From: Calothrix sp. PCC 6303
Lineage (GTDB): Bacteria > Cyanobacteriota > Cyanobacteriia > Cyanobacteriales > Nostocaceae
Direction: 5' to 3'
DNA length: 64,000 nucleotides
NCBI RefSeq assembly: GCF_000317435.1
Contig: NC_019751.1
Location: 4,588,001-4,652,000 of the forward strand
Positions 29,451 through 38,295 of this stretch are shown here, one piece after another. Position 1 is the stretch's first letter; every line of letters begins with the position of its first letter. A model generated the notes under the pieces. It saw nothing but the letters and a program-made list of their open reading frames with translations. It did not search any database and was not told the origin of the DNA. The position numbers and the translations under genes are program-made.

Positions 29451-32400
29451 ATGGATTGGATTATAGCCAGAAAAATAGTATTTACATTTGCTGTATCACT
29501 CACTTTGACGCAACCTGTCAAAGCGCAAATTATTCCAGATCAAACCTTACCCCAAAACAGCAAAATATCTCAACCTGGATGCAATAACTGTGATATCACA
29601 GGGGGAACTCAAGTTGGCAATAATCTTTTTCATAGCTTTGAGCAATTTTCTATTCCTAAAAATGGTTCCGCCAACTTTAATAACTCCGTTAGTATAGTTA
29701 ATATTATTAATCGCGTTACTGGTGTATCTCCATCAACAATTGATGGGTTAATAAAAACTAGCGGCAATGCTAATCTTTTTATCCTTAACCCCAATGGGAT
29801 TCTTTTTGGGGATGGTGCAAAATTAGAGATTGGTGGTTCATTTTTCGCTACAACCGCAAATAGTTTACAATTCGGTAATTTGGGATTTTATAGCGCTGTC
29901 AATCCTAATTCCCCATCAGAGTTACTCACTATAAATCCTTCGGTATTTTTCTTCAATCAAATGAAACAACAGGTGCAGGTAAATAATAGTAATTTATCAG
30001 TACCAGCTAATCAAAGTATCTTCTTGGTGGGTGGAGATGTAAATTTAAACAATTCCAAATTGCAAACACCGGGAGGAAAAATTGAATTAGCAGGAATCGA
30101 GAATAATGGAAGTATTGGATTGGCGGTAGAAAATAATAAATTTAGCCTCATTCCAAACAATTCAGAAAGAGCAAATATATCTCTTACAAATAATGCCAAG
30201 ATTGATGTTACTGGAAATGGTAGCGGAACTGTGGCATTAACAGGTCGAAATTTACAAATAACTACAGGTAGTGTAATTGCAGCAGGTATTACTCAACAGT
30301 TGACAGGAGTTCCCTCACCCGGAGATATTAACATTAATGTAACGGACAAATTCCAGATAAGTGGCGATAGTATAGTTGCAAATATGGCAAATTTTCGTAG
30401 TAATGGAAAAGCCGGAAATATTAATGTTAATGCTAACAGTGTAGAAGTAACTGGTGGAATCATTCGTACCCGCACATCAGGAAACGGTGATGCCGGAGAC
30501 ATTAACATTATAGGTGATAATATTTACATTAATAATCCTGCTTATAAAATGCCAGGTCGTGATACAAGACTTGAAGATAAACCAGCACTTGATGCAAGCA
30601 ACTATACAAATGATGCCCTTAATTCTGGTAGAGGTAGAAGTGGAAATGTCTCTCTCAATGCCAATAATTCAATTACTTTAATTGGTCTAGGAATAGATGA
30701 GGAAAACAAAGTTATTTCTACCTATAATCGTTCTGGAGGTAACGGAGGTGGAGGTATTTCACTCATTGCTAACGGGGCAATTTTGTTCGATAATGCTTAT
30801 GTTGTCACCAGTAGTTTTAGTAGAAATGGTGCGGGAAATGTCACCTTGCGTGGGAATGGATCCATATCACTTATAAATAATAGTGCCATCAATTCAATCA
30901 GTTTTGTTAGCGGTAATTCTGGAGATATTTCATTATCCTCGCAAGGTCCCATACTACTAAGAACAGGTAAAATAAATACTCAAGTAGCTAATGATATTGC
31001 TGTCAATCAACCATCATTAGGTAATGCAGGGAGTATCACCATATCTGGTCAGTCAGTGATGATTCAAGATGGAACAGAGATAAAATCTAGCTCTTTTGCA
31101 GGTGGCAATTCTGGGGAAATTAAAATTATTGCACCAGAATTTGTGGAAGTATCAGGTAACGGTATATTTCCAATACCAAGAGGTTATCGTCCACGCAATT
31201 ATATATATAGTTCTGTCACTTCAAGTAACGAAGAAAAAGCAATTGGAAATGGAGGGAATATTTATATTTCTACCAATACTTTGCGTTTAGCAGATGGAGC
31301 GCATATTCGAGCAAATACTCGCGGTCCTGGAAAGGGTGGTGATATTACGGTAGATGCGAAAGTATTAGAACTGATAGGTGGAGGACAAATTATTACCACT
31401 ACATCCGGTAAAGGGGATGCTGGTAATATTACTCTTAACATCAAAGACCAAGCTAATATATCTGGTTTTAATCCCGACTATGACCAAGATTTTAAACAAG
31501 TTGTTGCCAAAATATTAGCTGATTCTAGTGGTAATAAGGTGCCAAAAACAGCAACTCAACTAAAGAATGAAGCGCTAATTAAAATTGGTTCTATTAATTC
31601 AGCTAGTGGAATTTTTGCCGATGCATCTGATAGTTCTATTGGTCAAGGAGGAGATTTAACTATTAATACAAATAGTCTTGAAGTTAGAGATCATGCAAAA
31701 CTAACTGTTACTAGCGATGGTTTGGGAAGTGCAGGCAATGCAAATATTAATGCTGGTACTTTTATTTTGGATCGTTCTAGTCTGACTGCTGACACTGGCA
31801 GTAGAAATTCCGATCTAAATTCTGAACAAGCGACTATTAATATACAGTCACAGAATCTATTTTTATTTAGAGGTGCCAAAATTACAACTAACGCATCTGG
31901 TAGCAATGTTGTTGGTGGTAATATTAATATCAACACGGAGGTTTTAGCCGCACTTCAAAATAGTGATATCAGTGCTAACTCTGCAAATTTTCGCGGTGGT
32001 AAAGTATTTATTAACGCTGAAGGCATTATTGGTACTCAATTCCGAAATTCCTTAACAGATGAAAGTGATATTACAGCTACCGGAGCGAGTCCAGAATTAA
32101 GTGGTAAGGTGGAAATTATCAGTCCCGACACAGACCCCAGTCGAGGTTTTATCCAGTTACGTGAAGGTTTAAAGGATCAAAGTGATCAAATTGATCAATT
32201 ATGCGGTAGGGGTAAAAAACCTCTAGGTAGATTTGTTGTTACTGGTAGAAATGGAACCATACCATCTAATCCCATTATAAATTTGATGCAAGGTGAAATT
32301 GATTATTCAGAACTTGCTACTTTGGATGAGAGTAATGCTACTACTAAATTGAGTTCAATTCCTGATGGTTTGATGGTAAAAAACCCGGAACCTAATAGAA

Positions 32401-32522
32401 TTGTGGAGGCTCAAGCAATAGTTAGGGGTGCTGATGGCATATTATATTTAGTGGATAAAGCACCGACTGTCAGACCTAATTCTCGTCCTACAGTTTCCGC
32501 TTGTGCTGATGTTGGGAAATAG
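29451..32522 (+). CDS. Filamentous haemagglutinin N-terminal (TpsA-like) secreted protein
   Basis: 1023 residues. A signal peptide (cleavage near KAQ-IIPD, residue 25) is followed by the TPS/haemagglutinin-activity domain (about 28-165). Its hallmarks are present: GGTQVGNNLFHSFEQFSIP, NIINRVTGVSPSTIDGLI, GNANLFILNPNGILFG and GGSFFATTA. The rest is an Asn/Gly/Ser-rich beta-helix with recurring GNAGNI/GGNI turns, and a short non-repetitive C-terminal segment with two cysteines (LCGRGKKP, SACADVGK). It should be exported by two-partner secretion through a TpsB/FhaC-type pore, but no such gene lies nearby. Function could be adhesion or competition; no toxin domain is recognisable. Confidence 0.92.
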   Translation: MDWIIARKIVFTFAVSLTLTQPVKAQIIPDQTLPQNSKISQPGCNNCDITGGTQVGNNLFHSFEQFSIPKNGSANFNNSVSIVNIINRVTGVSPSTIDGLIKTSGNANLFILNPNGILFGDGAKLEIGGSFFATTANSLQFGNLGFYSAVNPNSPSELLTINPSVFFFNQMKQQVQVNNSNLSVPANQSIFLVGGDVNLNNSKLQTPGGKIELAGIENNGSIGLAVENNKFSLIPNNSERANISLTNNAKIDVTGNGSGTVALTGRNLQITTGSVIAAGITQQLTGVPSPGDININVTDKFQISGDSIVANMANFRSNGKAGNINVNANSVEVTGGIIRTRTSGNGDAGDINIIGDNIYINNPAYKMPGRDTRLEDKPALDASNYTNDALNSGRGRSGNVSLNANNSITLIGLGIDEENKVISTYNRSGGNGGGGISLIANGAILFDNAYVVTSSFSRNGAGNVTLRGNGSISLINNSAINSISFVSGNSGDISLSSQGPILLRTGKINTQVANDIAVNQPSLGNAGSITISGQSVMIQDGTEIKSSSFAGGNSGEIKIIAPEFVEVSGNGIFPIPRGYRPRNYIYSSVTSSNEEKAIGNGGNIYISTNTLRLADGAHIRANTRGPGKGGDITVDAKVLELIGGGQIITTTSGKGDAGNITLNIKDQANISGFNPDYDQDFKQVVAKILADSSGNKVPKTATQLKNEALIKIGSINSASGIFADASDSSIGQGGDLTINTNSLEVRDHAKLTVTSDGLGSAGNANINAGTFILDRSSLTADTGSRNSDLNSEQATINIQSQNLFLFRGAKITTNASGSNVVGGNININTEVLAALQNSDISANSANFRGGKVFINAEGIIGTQFRNSLTDESDITATGASPELSGKVEIISPDTDPSRGFIQLREGLKDQSDQIDQLCGRGKKPLGRFVVTGRNGTIPSNPIINLMQGEIDYSELATLDESNATTKLSSIPDGLMVKNPEPNRIVEAQAIVRGADGILYLVDKAPTVRPNSRPTVSACADVGK

Positions 32523-32529
32523 TCACTAA

Positions 32530-32862
32530 CTCAACCCTAAAGGGATTGAGCTTGTAAGAAATTGCAAGCTGTGCTGACCAGACCACCTAGTAATAGGTAG
32601 CCGTTATTTGAGTCACGACACCTCGGAATGCGTAGCTAGTTCCCCGCTCTGTCGCTGTAAGTTAAACAGTTTTAAAGTCACTGAAACAGTGCTTACAGCC
32701 TAACAAGCTCTTATAACAGGTCGGAGCTAACATTACCCCGAAAGGGAGATGGTTTCCAGGTTCCAATCAAAAACCTGGATTTTAACATCCACGGGGATTA
32801 AAATCCCTACCTTCGGCACGCAAGCTGCGTGTCGCTTCCCTCTCAGGTCTAAAGACACTGAG
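32530..32862 (+). ncRNA. Candidate structured RNA: array of ten or more consecutive hairpins, no ORF
   Basis: Consecutive complementary arms: CTCAACCC/GGGATTGAG (32530-32550), AGCTTG/CAAGCT (32549-32570), ACCTA/TAGGT (32585-32598), CTGTAAG/CTTACAG (32655-32698) enclosing CACTG/CAGTG (32679-32691), AGCTC/GAGCT (32706-32728), CCC/GGG (near 32737), CCAGGTT/AACCTGG (32756-32778), GGGATT/AATCCC (32794-32807), CACGCA/TGCGTG (32817-32831) and CTCAGGTCT/AGACaCTGAG (32842-32862). It starts only 8 nt after the TpsA stop and has no coding capacity. The layout recalls large transposon-encoded RNAs such as HEARO/omega RNA, but no IscB or TnpB gene is present. Strand is assigned by similarity of layout only. 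Confidence 0.55.
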
Positions 32863-32910
32863 TTTCCCGCATACCGAGTATTTGTGTGAGCTATTAGCTG
32901 TTAGATTTTA

Positions 32911-33066
32911 GCTAAGAGGGTGTTTATAAAATAAATCTTAAGTAGGGTGTGTAAAGCCCTCCGGGTATGACTGCGCTAAAGAACGAAGTTCGTAACGCAC
33001 CATGTATCTGGTGTGTTACGACGCATTTAGATTATCGTTCAAGCAGGAGTGTAATCGTGCGTCTTT
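32911..33066. repeat. Dispersed repeat element, copy B
   Basis: It aligns with the element at 17353-17526: both share CTAAGAGGGT, AAATAAATnTTAAGTAGG and the TTACGACGCATTTAGATT block. Its centre (GTAGGGTGTGTAAAGCC ... CGTAACGCACC) also matches 35137-35197 at about 85% by eye. No ORF is supported. Confidence 0.65.
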
Positions 33067-33129
33067 TGTTGTAGCTTGCTTCCCGTAGGTTATGCCGCAA
33101 GGCTATACAGAACCTACACTGATAACTGA

Positions 33130-34917
33130 TTATTTCCAACCTAGCAGACGTAACCAGGGAATGATTGTGTAGTGACTAATAGCGACAAAAAAGCTAATTA
33201 GCACCCCAACAAAGGTGAAAAAGAAGGTTTTCAGAACTAAGTTTGATACTGTTACGGTTTGTGGATCAAAAATATCGATGGGAAATAGATTCAGATTAAT
33301 TAAAAATGCAAAACTGAGGGCTGTCCCAAAGGCAGTAATGATGGAATAGACGATATGATGACTACGAAACCCTAAGCCGAGGGTAAGAAAAGTGACAGCG
33401 ACTAAAATTAATCCTGTTATTGCTTCCGGTAGACTTCTTGTGGCTATACCTTGGAGGACAAACCAAGAGAGACAATAACCAATGATACTGGTGATTGATG
33501 CGATCGCATAACGTCTTTGTTGGTTAAATACTCCGGATGTTGTGAATCCGCAAGCTGTTCCTAATCCAGCACTGGCAAATAATAAGATGTCGGATGCGGT
33601 TAGGGGTGAGTTGTTAGGAAGCACTAACATGAGTTGGTTAGAAACTAATGTGGCAAATTCTTCACCCCAACCTGTTTGATAGGTTAATAATGCCCCAATC
33701 ATGGTACCAAGGGCTGCGCCACTACCTGTAAGTAACATTGCCCAAATTGTACTTAAACAAGCTAATACTGTTGTGGTGACTGTTTGCAGCACAAAAAGTA
33801 TTGCTGTGGAAACCATTTGAGTCACAAACCTTGCTGCTTGTATCACCCCTGCGGAGACTTGGGAAAAGAAAAGTGGTGGTGACACTTTTACGGCTGTGGT
33901 AATTTGTTGAGTCACATTACTGATGGATTGTTGCAACTGGGAGATACTGCCATTTGCCACCGATATTTGTGACATTTGCGTCAATCGCCTTTGAATCATA
34001 GCAGTTGTTGCCGGACGCGATCGCGCATCTGGTTTGATCATCTCATCTAGTAAATCCCCTAACTGCGGTTTGACTGTGACTAAATGTCGCCATTGCAATT
34101 CCCCTGTAGCAGAATCTTCCAAATCGGCTGGATTTTTCCCCGTGAGTAACTCCACCATAGTTCTACCCAAGGCATAAAAATCCGTAGCTGGGGATACATT
34201 TCCCCCAATTAATTGTTCTGGTGGACTATAACCAGAGGAAAATAACCGTGTGGAATTGGGAGGACGGCGCATGTTAGAGTTAAACTGCTTCACTCCCCCA
34301 AAATCAATTAATACTAGTTGATCACCTTGTGCTGCCCCCCGTGAAAAGGCAGCAGTCCGCAACATCATATTTGACGGCTTGATGTCACGGTGAATGATTT
34401 TACACTCGTGCAGGTGCTTCAGTATTTCTACTGATTGGATTAGCCAATTCAACACTAATCCCTGGGGACAACCTTGAGGATATTTTTTTTGAATTTCCTC
34501 CAATGTCATCCCATCAATTTTTTCCATCACCAAACAGTGCAACTGCCGGGGTTGAGGATGGCATAATTCCAGCTTGAATAAACCATCAGATTCCACCTTG
34601 GGAACCCCCGGATGTCGCAAGTGACGTAAAACTGCGGCTTCCTGTTCAAATAATTCCAGTGCTTTGACAGAGGTTTCCACCAGAATCTTCAGCACTTTCT
34701 CTGTTTGTGTTTGTAAGTCCCAAACTGTATAAATTTGAGCAAACCCACCCGAACCTAGGGTTTGTAAAGGGACATACCGATCGTTCAACTGTAGCGGTGC
34801 GCCACAGCTATTACAAAACCGATTTCCCCAGGGTTGAGGAAACGGACGTTTACAGTCGGGATTTATGCAGTGAATCGCACTCTTGTTTCCGTGGGACACA
34901 ACCGCTCTCACACACAT
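33130..34917 (-). CDS. Ser/Thr protein kinase with N-terminal zinc ribbon and C-terminal membrane region
   Basis: 595 residues. A four-cysteine prefix (Cys17, Cys22, Cys35, Cys38; CINPDC...CNSC) probably binds zinc. The kinase domain (about 47-315) has GSGGFA, catalytic Lys in VLKIL, HRDIKPSN, IDFGGVKQF and a GYSPPEQ P+1 loop. The C-terminal third carries about six hydrophobic helices, so the kinase is anchored with its catalytic domain in the cytoplasm. This '4-Cys prefix' kinase class is common in filamentous cyanobacteria. The kinase looks complete; targets are unknown. It is separated from neighbours by repeat-bearing gaps. Confidence 0.92.
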   Translation of the reverse strand: MCVRAVVSHGNKSAIHCINPDCKRPFPQPWGNRFCNSCGAPLQLNDRYVPLQTLGSGGFAQIYTVWDLQTQTEKVLKILVETSVKALELFEQEAAVLRHLRHPGVPKVESDGLFKLELCHPQPRQLHCLVMEKIDGMTLEEIQKKYPQGCPQGLVLNWLIQSVEILKHLHECKIIHRDIKPSNMMLRTAAFSRGAAQGDQLVLIDFGGVKQFNSNMRRPPNSTRLFSSGYSPPEQLIGGNVSPATDFYALGRTMVELLTGKNPADLEDSATGELQWRHLVTVKPQLGDLLDEMIKPDARSRPATTAMIQRRLTQMSQISVANGSISQLQQSISNVTQQITTAVKVSPPLFFSQVSAGVIQAARFVTQMVSTAILFVLQTVTTTVLACLSTIWAMLLTGSGAALGTMIGALLTYQTGWGEEFATLVSNQLMLVLPNNSPLTASDILLFASAGLGTACGFTTSGVFNQQRRYAIASITSIIGYCLSWFVLQGIATRSLPEAITGLILVAVTFLTLGLGFRSHHIVYSIITAFGTALSFAFLINLNLFPIDIFDPQTVTVSNLVLKTFFFTFVGVLISFFVAISHYTIIPWLRLLGWK

Positions 34918-35132
34918 GCTTTAGTTAATTGTACTAAAAACTGAGAATTCTTGACTGTAGACTGCTAACTATTGATCATTTTGCCAGTAGTTAAGTGGGA
35001 AACCTAATATGTGCAGCCGATTCCAGGTTGAAAAAGTAACATAAATATTTCTTTTACTACTTTTTAGAAATTATATAGGAATCCGATTTGATTTTTGTTG
35101 GTGTAGCCTGTGCTTTGCACTTACAAATTTAA

Positions 35133-35226
35133 GTATTGTAGGTTGTGTATAGCCCTACGGGCATGGCTGCGCTAAAGACGGAACGTCGTAACGCACCAAA
35201 CCCTTGAAAATTTGTGATGTGTTACT
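35133..35226. repeat. Dispersed repeat element, copy C (partial)
   Basis: GTAGGTTGTGTATAGCC...GCTGCGCTAAAG...CGTAACGCACC matches the left part of copy B at 32940-33001. It ends close to the stop of the adjacent VOC-like gene. The rest of the gap (34918-35132) shows nothing recognisable. Confidence 0.6.
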
Positions 35227-35238
35227 TGTAGCAATTAT

Positions 35239-35715
35239 TTATTTCGCTGCCGATTGTGCTACTTGTTGTTGTAGCGATCGCGGTTCCATAAAAGAGAGAT
35301 ATTGCTGGATAATTTCTGGAGGCAAGAACTCTAACAGCAATTCATTTTCTACCCAAAACTCAATCACATCAAAATAATCACCACGATGACAACGTACCAT
35401 TCGCCAATCTTCACGATCAGCGATCGCTTGAATCTGATCTTGGCTAACTGGGACAGAAATAGCTGCATGGATGGCAGTGTGATTTGATGAGGCTGAATTG
35501 TGTCGAAGTTCAACAGCCTCGTTGACTTCGTTACTAGGAAATAGAGTAGTTCCCAATGGGTGAACCTCAATCATTGTCCCTTGAGAATCGAATGCTAAGG
35601 CTACATAGCTACCAGAATGACTGGGAAATGGCACAGATTGTCCCTGTAGTATCTCTGCTAATACCTGGCTAACATGTTGTGGGTTATGAGCGGCAACGGA
35701 AATATGATGAATCAT
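35239..35715 (-). CDS. VOC/glyoxalase-fold-like protein, copy 2
   Basis: 158 residues, no signal peptide. It begins MIHHISVAAHNPQHVSQVLAEIL, the pattern of a glyoxalase-fold strand-helix (metal-ligand-like His in HHIS). It ends its core with DVIEFWVENELLLEFLPPE. It is a paralog of the next upstream gene (both share ISxxAHNP, NHTA, EFWVEN and LLEFL/LFEFL), so the pair arose by tandem duplication. Substrate and activity are unknown. It lies about 100 bp downstream of its paralog on the same strand. Confidence 0.72.
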   Translation of the reverse strand: MIHHISVAAHNPQHVSQVLAEILQGQSVPFPSHSGSYVALAFDSQGTMIEVHPLGTTLFPSNEVNEAVELRHNSASSNHTAIHAAISVPVSQDQIQAIADREDWRMVRCHRGDYFDVIEFWVENELLLEFLPPEIIQQYLSFMEPRSLQQQVAQSAAK

Positions 35716-35815
35716 GATTATTTACTCTTTATACTGCGAGGAGTTATCTATAAGCAAGGGGAAGACCGGGACGGGGCTTGCTTCCCCTGCCTCTTCCGGT
35801 TATCAGCGATCAGCT

Positions 35816-36298
35816 TTAAGCTGGTACCAGCTGAATTGGCAGTCCAAACATTTTCTCAATTATCTCTGGTTGCATAGTCTGTAAATATTGGGGTACAAAT
35901 TCTGGTGTTAAGAACTCAAACAGGATACGATTTTCCACCCAAAACTCGATGGCACTGAATGGAACCCCTTCTCCTTGCTTACGAGTCAAAACCCGCCATC
36001 CTTCACGTTTACCGATCTGCTGGATTTGTTCTTGGGTTGTGGGAACCACCATCGCTGTATGGTTAGCCACTAATTTGCTTGGTTCTGCTGAAAGTACCTG
36101 GGCTGCTTTGACATCATTACCTGGAACCCATACATCACCCTCTTTAAACACCACAATGTGAGTACCATAGTTGTCAAAGGGCATCACCAGATAACTACCA
36201 GGAATGAAAAATTTATATATCTTGCCATTTAAAACCTCAGCTAGGGTAGTAGCAACTTGCAATGGATTATGAGCATCGATCGAAATATGCAGAATCAT
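35816..36298 (-). CDS. VOC/glyoxalase-fold-like protein, copy 1
   Basis: 160 residues, starting MILHISIDAHNPLQVATTLAEVL. It shares with its neighbour the N-terminal strand-helix, a SYLVMPFD strand, ANHTAMVVPTTQEQIQ and EFWVENRILFEFLTPE. Pairwise identity looks to be around a third. No signal peptide or membrane helix is seen. It lies in a minus-strand run with a glutathionyl-hydroquinone reductase and a glutathione transferase, which hints at a detoxification context but proves nothing. Confidence 0.72.
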   Translation of the reverse strand: MILHISIDAHNPLQVATTLAEVLNGKIYKFFIPGSYLVMPFDNYGTHIVVFKEGDVWVPGNDVKAAQVLSAEPSKLVANHTAMVVPTTQEQIQQIGKREGWRVLTRKQGEGVPFSAIEFWVENRILFEFLTPEFVPQYLQTMQPEIIEKMFGLPIQLVPA

Positions 36299-36435
36299 GA
36301 GTACAACTCCATGAAAATCAAAATAAATATTCGATTAGAGTACTATTACTAATAACGATCGACTGCTGATAATTATGCGTAGTTCACCACCGTAGGTATC
36401 GCACTTCAAGACTCTTTACTTCGGTAAAACAAAGC

Positions 36436-37416
36436 TTAACCCCAAGAGCGTGGTTTACCACCGTAGGTATCGCACGCTTCATCAAAATCGATAATTGGTC
36501 CTTTGGGTACAATTCGATTAGGATTAATATCGGTCATACTCATGTAATAGCCATGTTTGATATGGTCGAGATTACAAGTTGCTTTGAACTCAGGACGCTG
36601 ATACAGGGCTTTAAGGTAATTCCAGAGGTTGGGATAGTCGATAATTCGCCGCAAATTGCATTTGAAGTGACCGTAATATACAACATCGAAACGATACAGC
36701 GTCACAAACATACAAATATCGGCTTCCGTGAGACGATCACCACATAAATAGCGCCGCTGACTGAGAATAGTTTCCCATCGATCTAAACCCTCAAAAAGTT
36801 CTGTCACCCCTTGTTCATAAGCTGCTTGCGAAGTCGCAAAACCAGCTTTGTAGACCCCGGCATTAATTGCTGTATAAATTAAATCGATAGTTTCATCAAT
36901 TTGCGGTTGCAAATCGTCTGGATATAAGTCTATTTTATGCGTTGTCAATTGGGCAAACTCCACATCCAACATCCGCATGATTTCGCGGGATTCATTATTG
37001 ATAATGGTTTGAGTTTGCTTATCCCACAACACCGGAACCGTGACCCGTCCTGTATATTTGGGTTCGGCTTTGAGGTAGATTTGTTGTAAATATTTTGCGT
37101 GGTTTACTGAGTCGGGAATACTTCCTGGTGCTTCGGAAAACATCCAGCCCTTGTCACTCATCACAGGGTCAACAATAGAAATAGAGATAGCATCTTGTAA
37201 CCCTTTAATTTCCCGCATAATTAAGGTACGATGCGCCCAAGGACAACTTAAAGCAACATAAAGGTGATAGCGTCCGGATTCTGCCTTAAATCCACTAGAA
37301 CCATCTGCGGTGATGCGATGGCGAAATGTTGTTGGTATCTCACGGAACTCACCATCTGGATTTGGCTGATTCCCATCGGTTATCCATTTACCTGCAACCA
37401 TTATTCCTGATGCCAT
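36436..37416 (-). CDS. Glutathionyl-hydroquinone reductase (Xi-class GST)
   Basis: 326 residues. The catalytic Cys58 is in the class signature SCPWAHRTLI. Next come KGWMFSEAPG-type and TVPVLWDKQTQTIINNESREIMRML segments of the thioredoxin-like domain, and a helical GST C-domain (EADICMFVTLYRFDVVYYGHFKCN). The C-terminus is CDTYGGKPRSWG. The family reduces glutathionyl-hydroquinones and protects against quinone stress. A 17-bp part of its 3' end (CACCGTAGGTATCGCAC) is repeated 62 bp downstream. A second GST gene lies 106 bp upstream. Confidence 0.93.
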   Translation of the reverse strand: MASGIMVAGKWITDGNQPNPDGEFREIPTTFRHRITADGSSGFKAESGRYHLYVALSCPWAHRTLIMREIKGLQDAISISIVDPVMSDKGWMFSEAPGSIPDSVNHAKYLQQIYLKAEPKYTGRVTVPVLWDKQTQTIINNESREIMRMLDVEFAQLTTHKIDLYPDDLQPQIDETIDLIYTAINAGVYKAGFATSQAAYEQGVTELFEGLDRWETILSQRRYLCGDRLTEADICMFVTLYRFDVVYYGHFKCNLRRIIDYPNLWNYLKALYQRPEFKATCNLDHIKHGYYMSMTDINPNRIVPKGPIIDFDEACDTYGGKPRSWG

Positions 37417-37521
37417 AGTTATCTCCTGGGAGGGATGATATAACTATTTTGCCTTTACTTAACTATAAATACACCTCTCTTGAGGAATAGCGATCGCGTA
37501 CAGCTCACATGAGATGTATAG

Positions 37522-38178
37522 CTAAGATCGTCTTTCTAAAATTGCCCGAATACTAGGAATAGCAGACGCGATGGCATCTGCTTTCAAATCTGTTTGTTGC
37601 CAACTGTCCCTCTCAAGAAGCTTTTGCGACCACGCTGTTAAATTTGGGTAAGTATTCAGAGAAAAGCCAAAATGAGGCAATGAAGGTACAAGGGTTCCAG
37701 CAACAATATCGGCTAGGGTAAGTTTGTTGTTAACAAAATAAGTATTCCCATCTAACAAATTTTCATAAAATTCCATCACAGCGATAATTCGTTGTCGAGC
37801 ATTCTCTATTTTGCGATCGTCAACCTCCAGTCCCACCAACTGACAGGTGAAAGGAATCGTCGCCAGCTGAAGTTCATTAACTGCGATTGTTTCTACCATC
37901 CGCACAGTCGCAATATCTTCAGCTTGATTTGGCATTAGGGATCGAGTTGGATACTTTGCTTCTAAATAATCCAGAATTGCTAAAGACTCAACTACCCGCA
38001 GTTGATTATCAATAATTACGGGAATACGTTGCAGTGGATTAATAGCTGTAAATTCATCACCCAATTGTTCCCCGTCTAAATTCACCAAAATTGCTTCAAA
38101 GGGAATTTCTTTTTCCAGTAATGCAACCCAAACACGGCGAGCGTTAGTCGAAACGGGGTTGTAGTAAAATTTCAGCAT
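37522..38178 (-). CDS. Glutathione S-transferase family protein
   Basis: 218 residues from the ATG at 38178 (MLKFYYNPVSTNARRVWVAL). An upstream in-frame start at 38265 would add 29 residues that do not look like a GST. The thioredoxin-like N-domain has NPLQRIPVIIDNQLRVVESLAIL (glutathione gamma-glutamyl binding by ES). The helical C-domain has NKLTLADIVAGTLV. Likely roles are glutathione conjugation or reduction of peroxides; the substrate is unknown. It is the first of two glutathione-related genes on this strand. Confidence 0.9.
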   Translation of the reverse strand: MLKFYYNPVSTNARRVWVALLEKEIPFEAILVNLDGEQLGDEFTAINPLQRIPVIIDNQLRVVESLAILDYLEAKYPTRSLMPNQAEDIATVRMVETIAVNELQLATIPFTCQLVGLEVDDRKIENARQRIIAVMEFYENLLDGNTYFVNNKLTLADIVAGTLVPSLPHFGFSLNTYPNLTAWSQKLLERDSWQQTDLKADAIASAIPSIRAILERRS

Positions 38179-38295
38179 GGAAATTCTTAGTTTTAAAACT
38201 ACTAAAACTACATTTATATAATTAACCCTATCATCAAATAAATAAACTACCCTAATCTCAGTCAAACAAGTTAGGGTTTATCTATCTCTATTCTT

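Noticed and set aside
29451-32522. Contact-dependent inhibition toxin
   Set aside because: The protein has the TPS domain but no polymorphic toxin domain at its C-terminus and no immunity gene after it.
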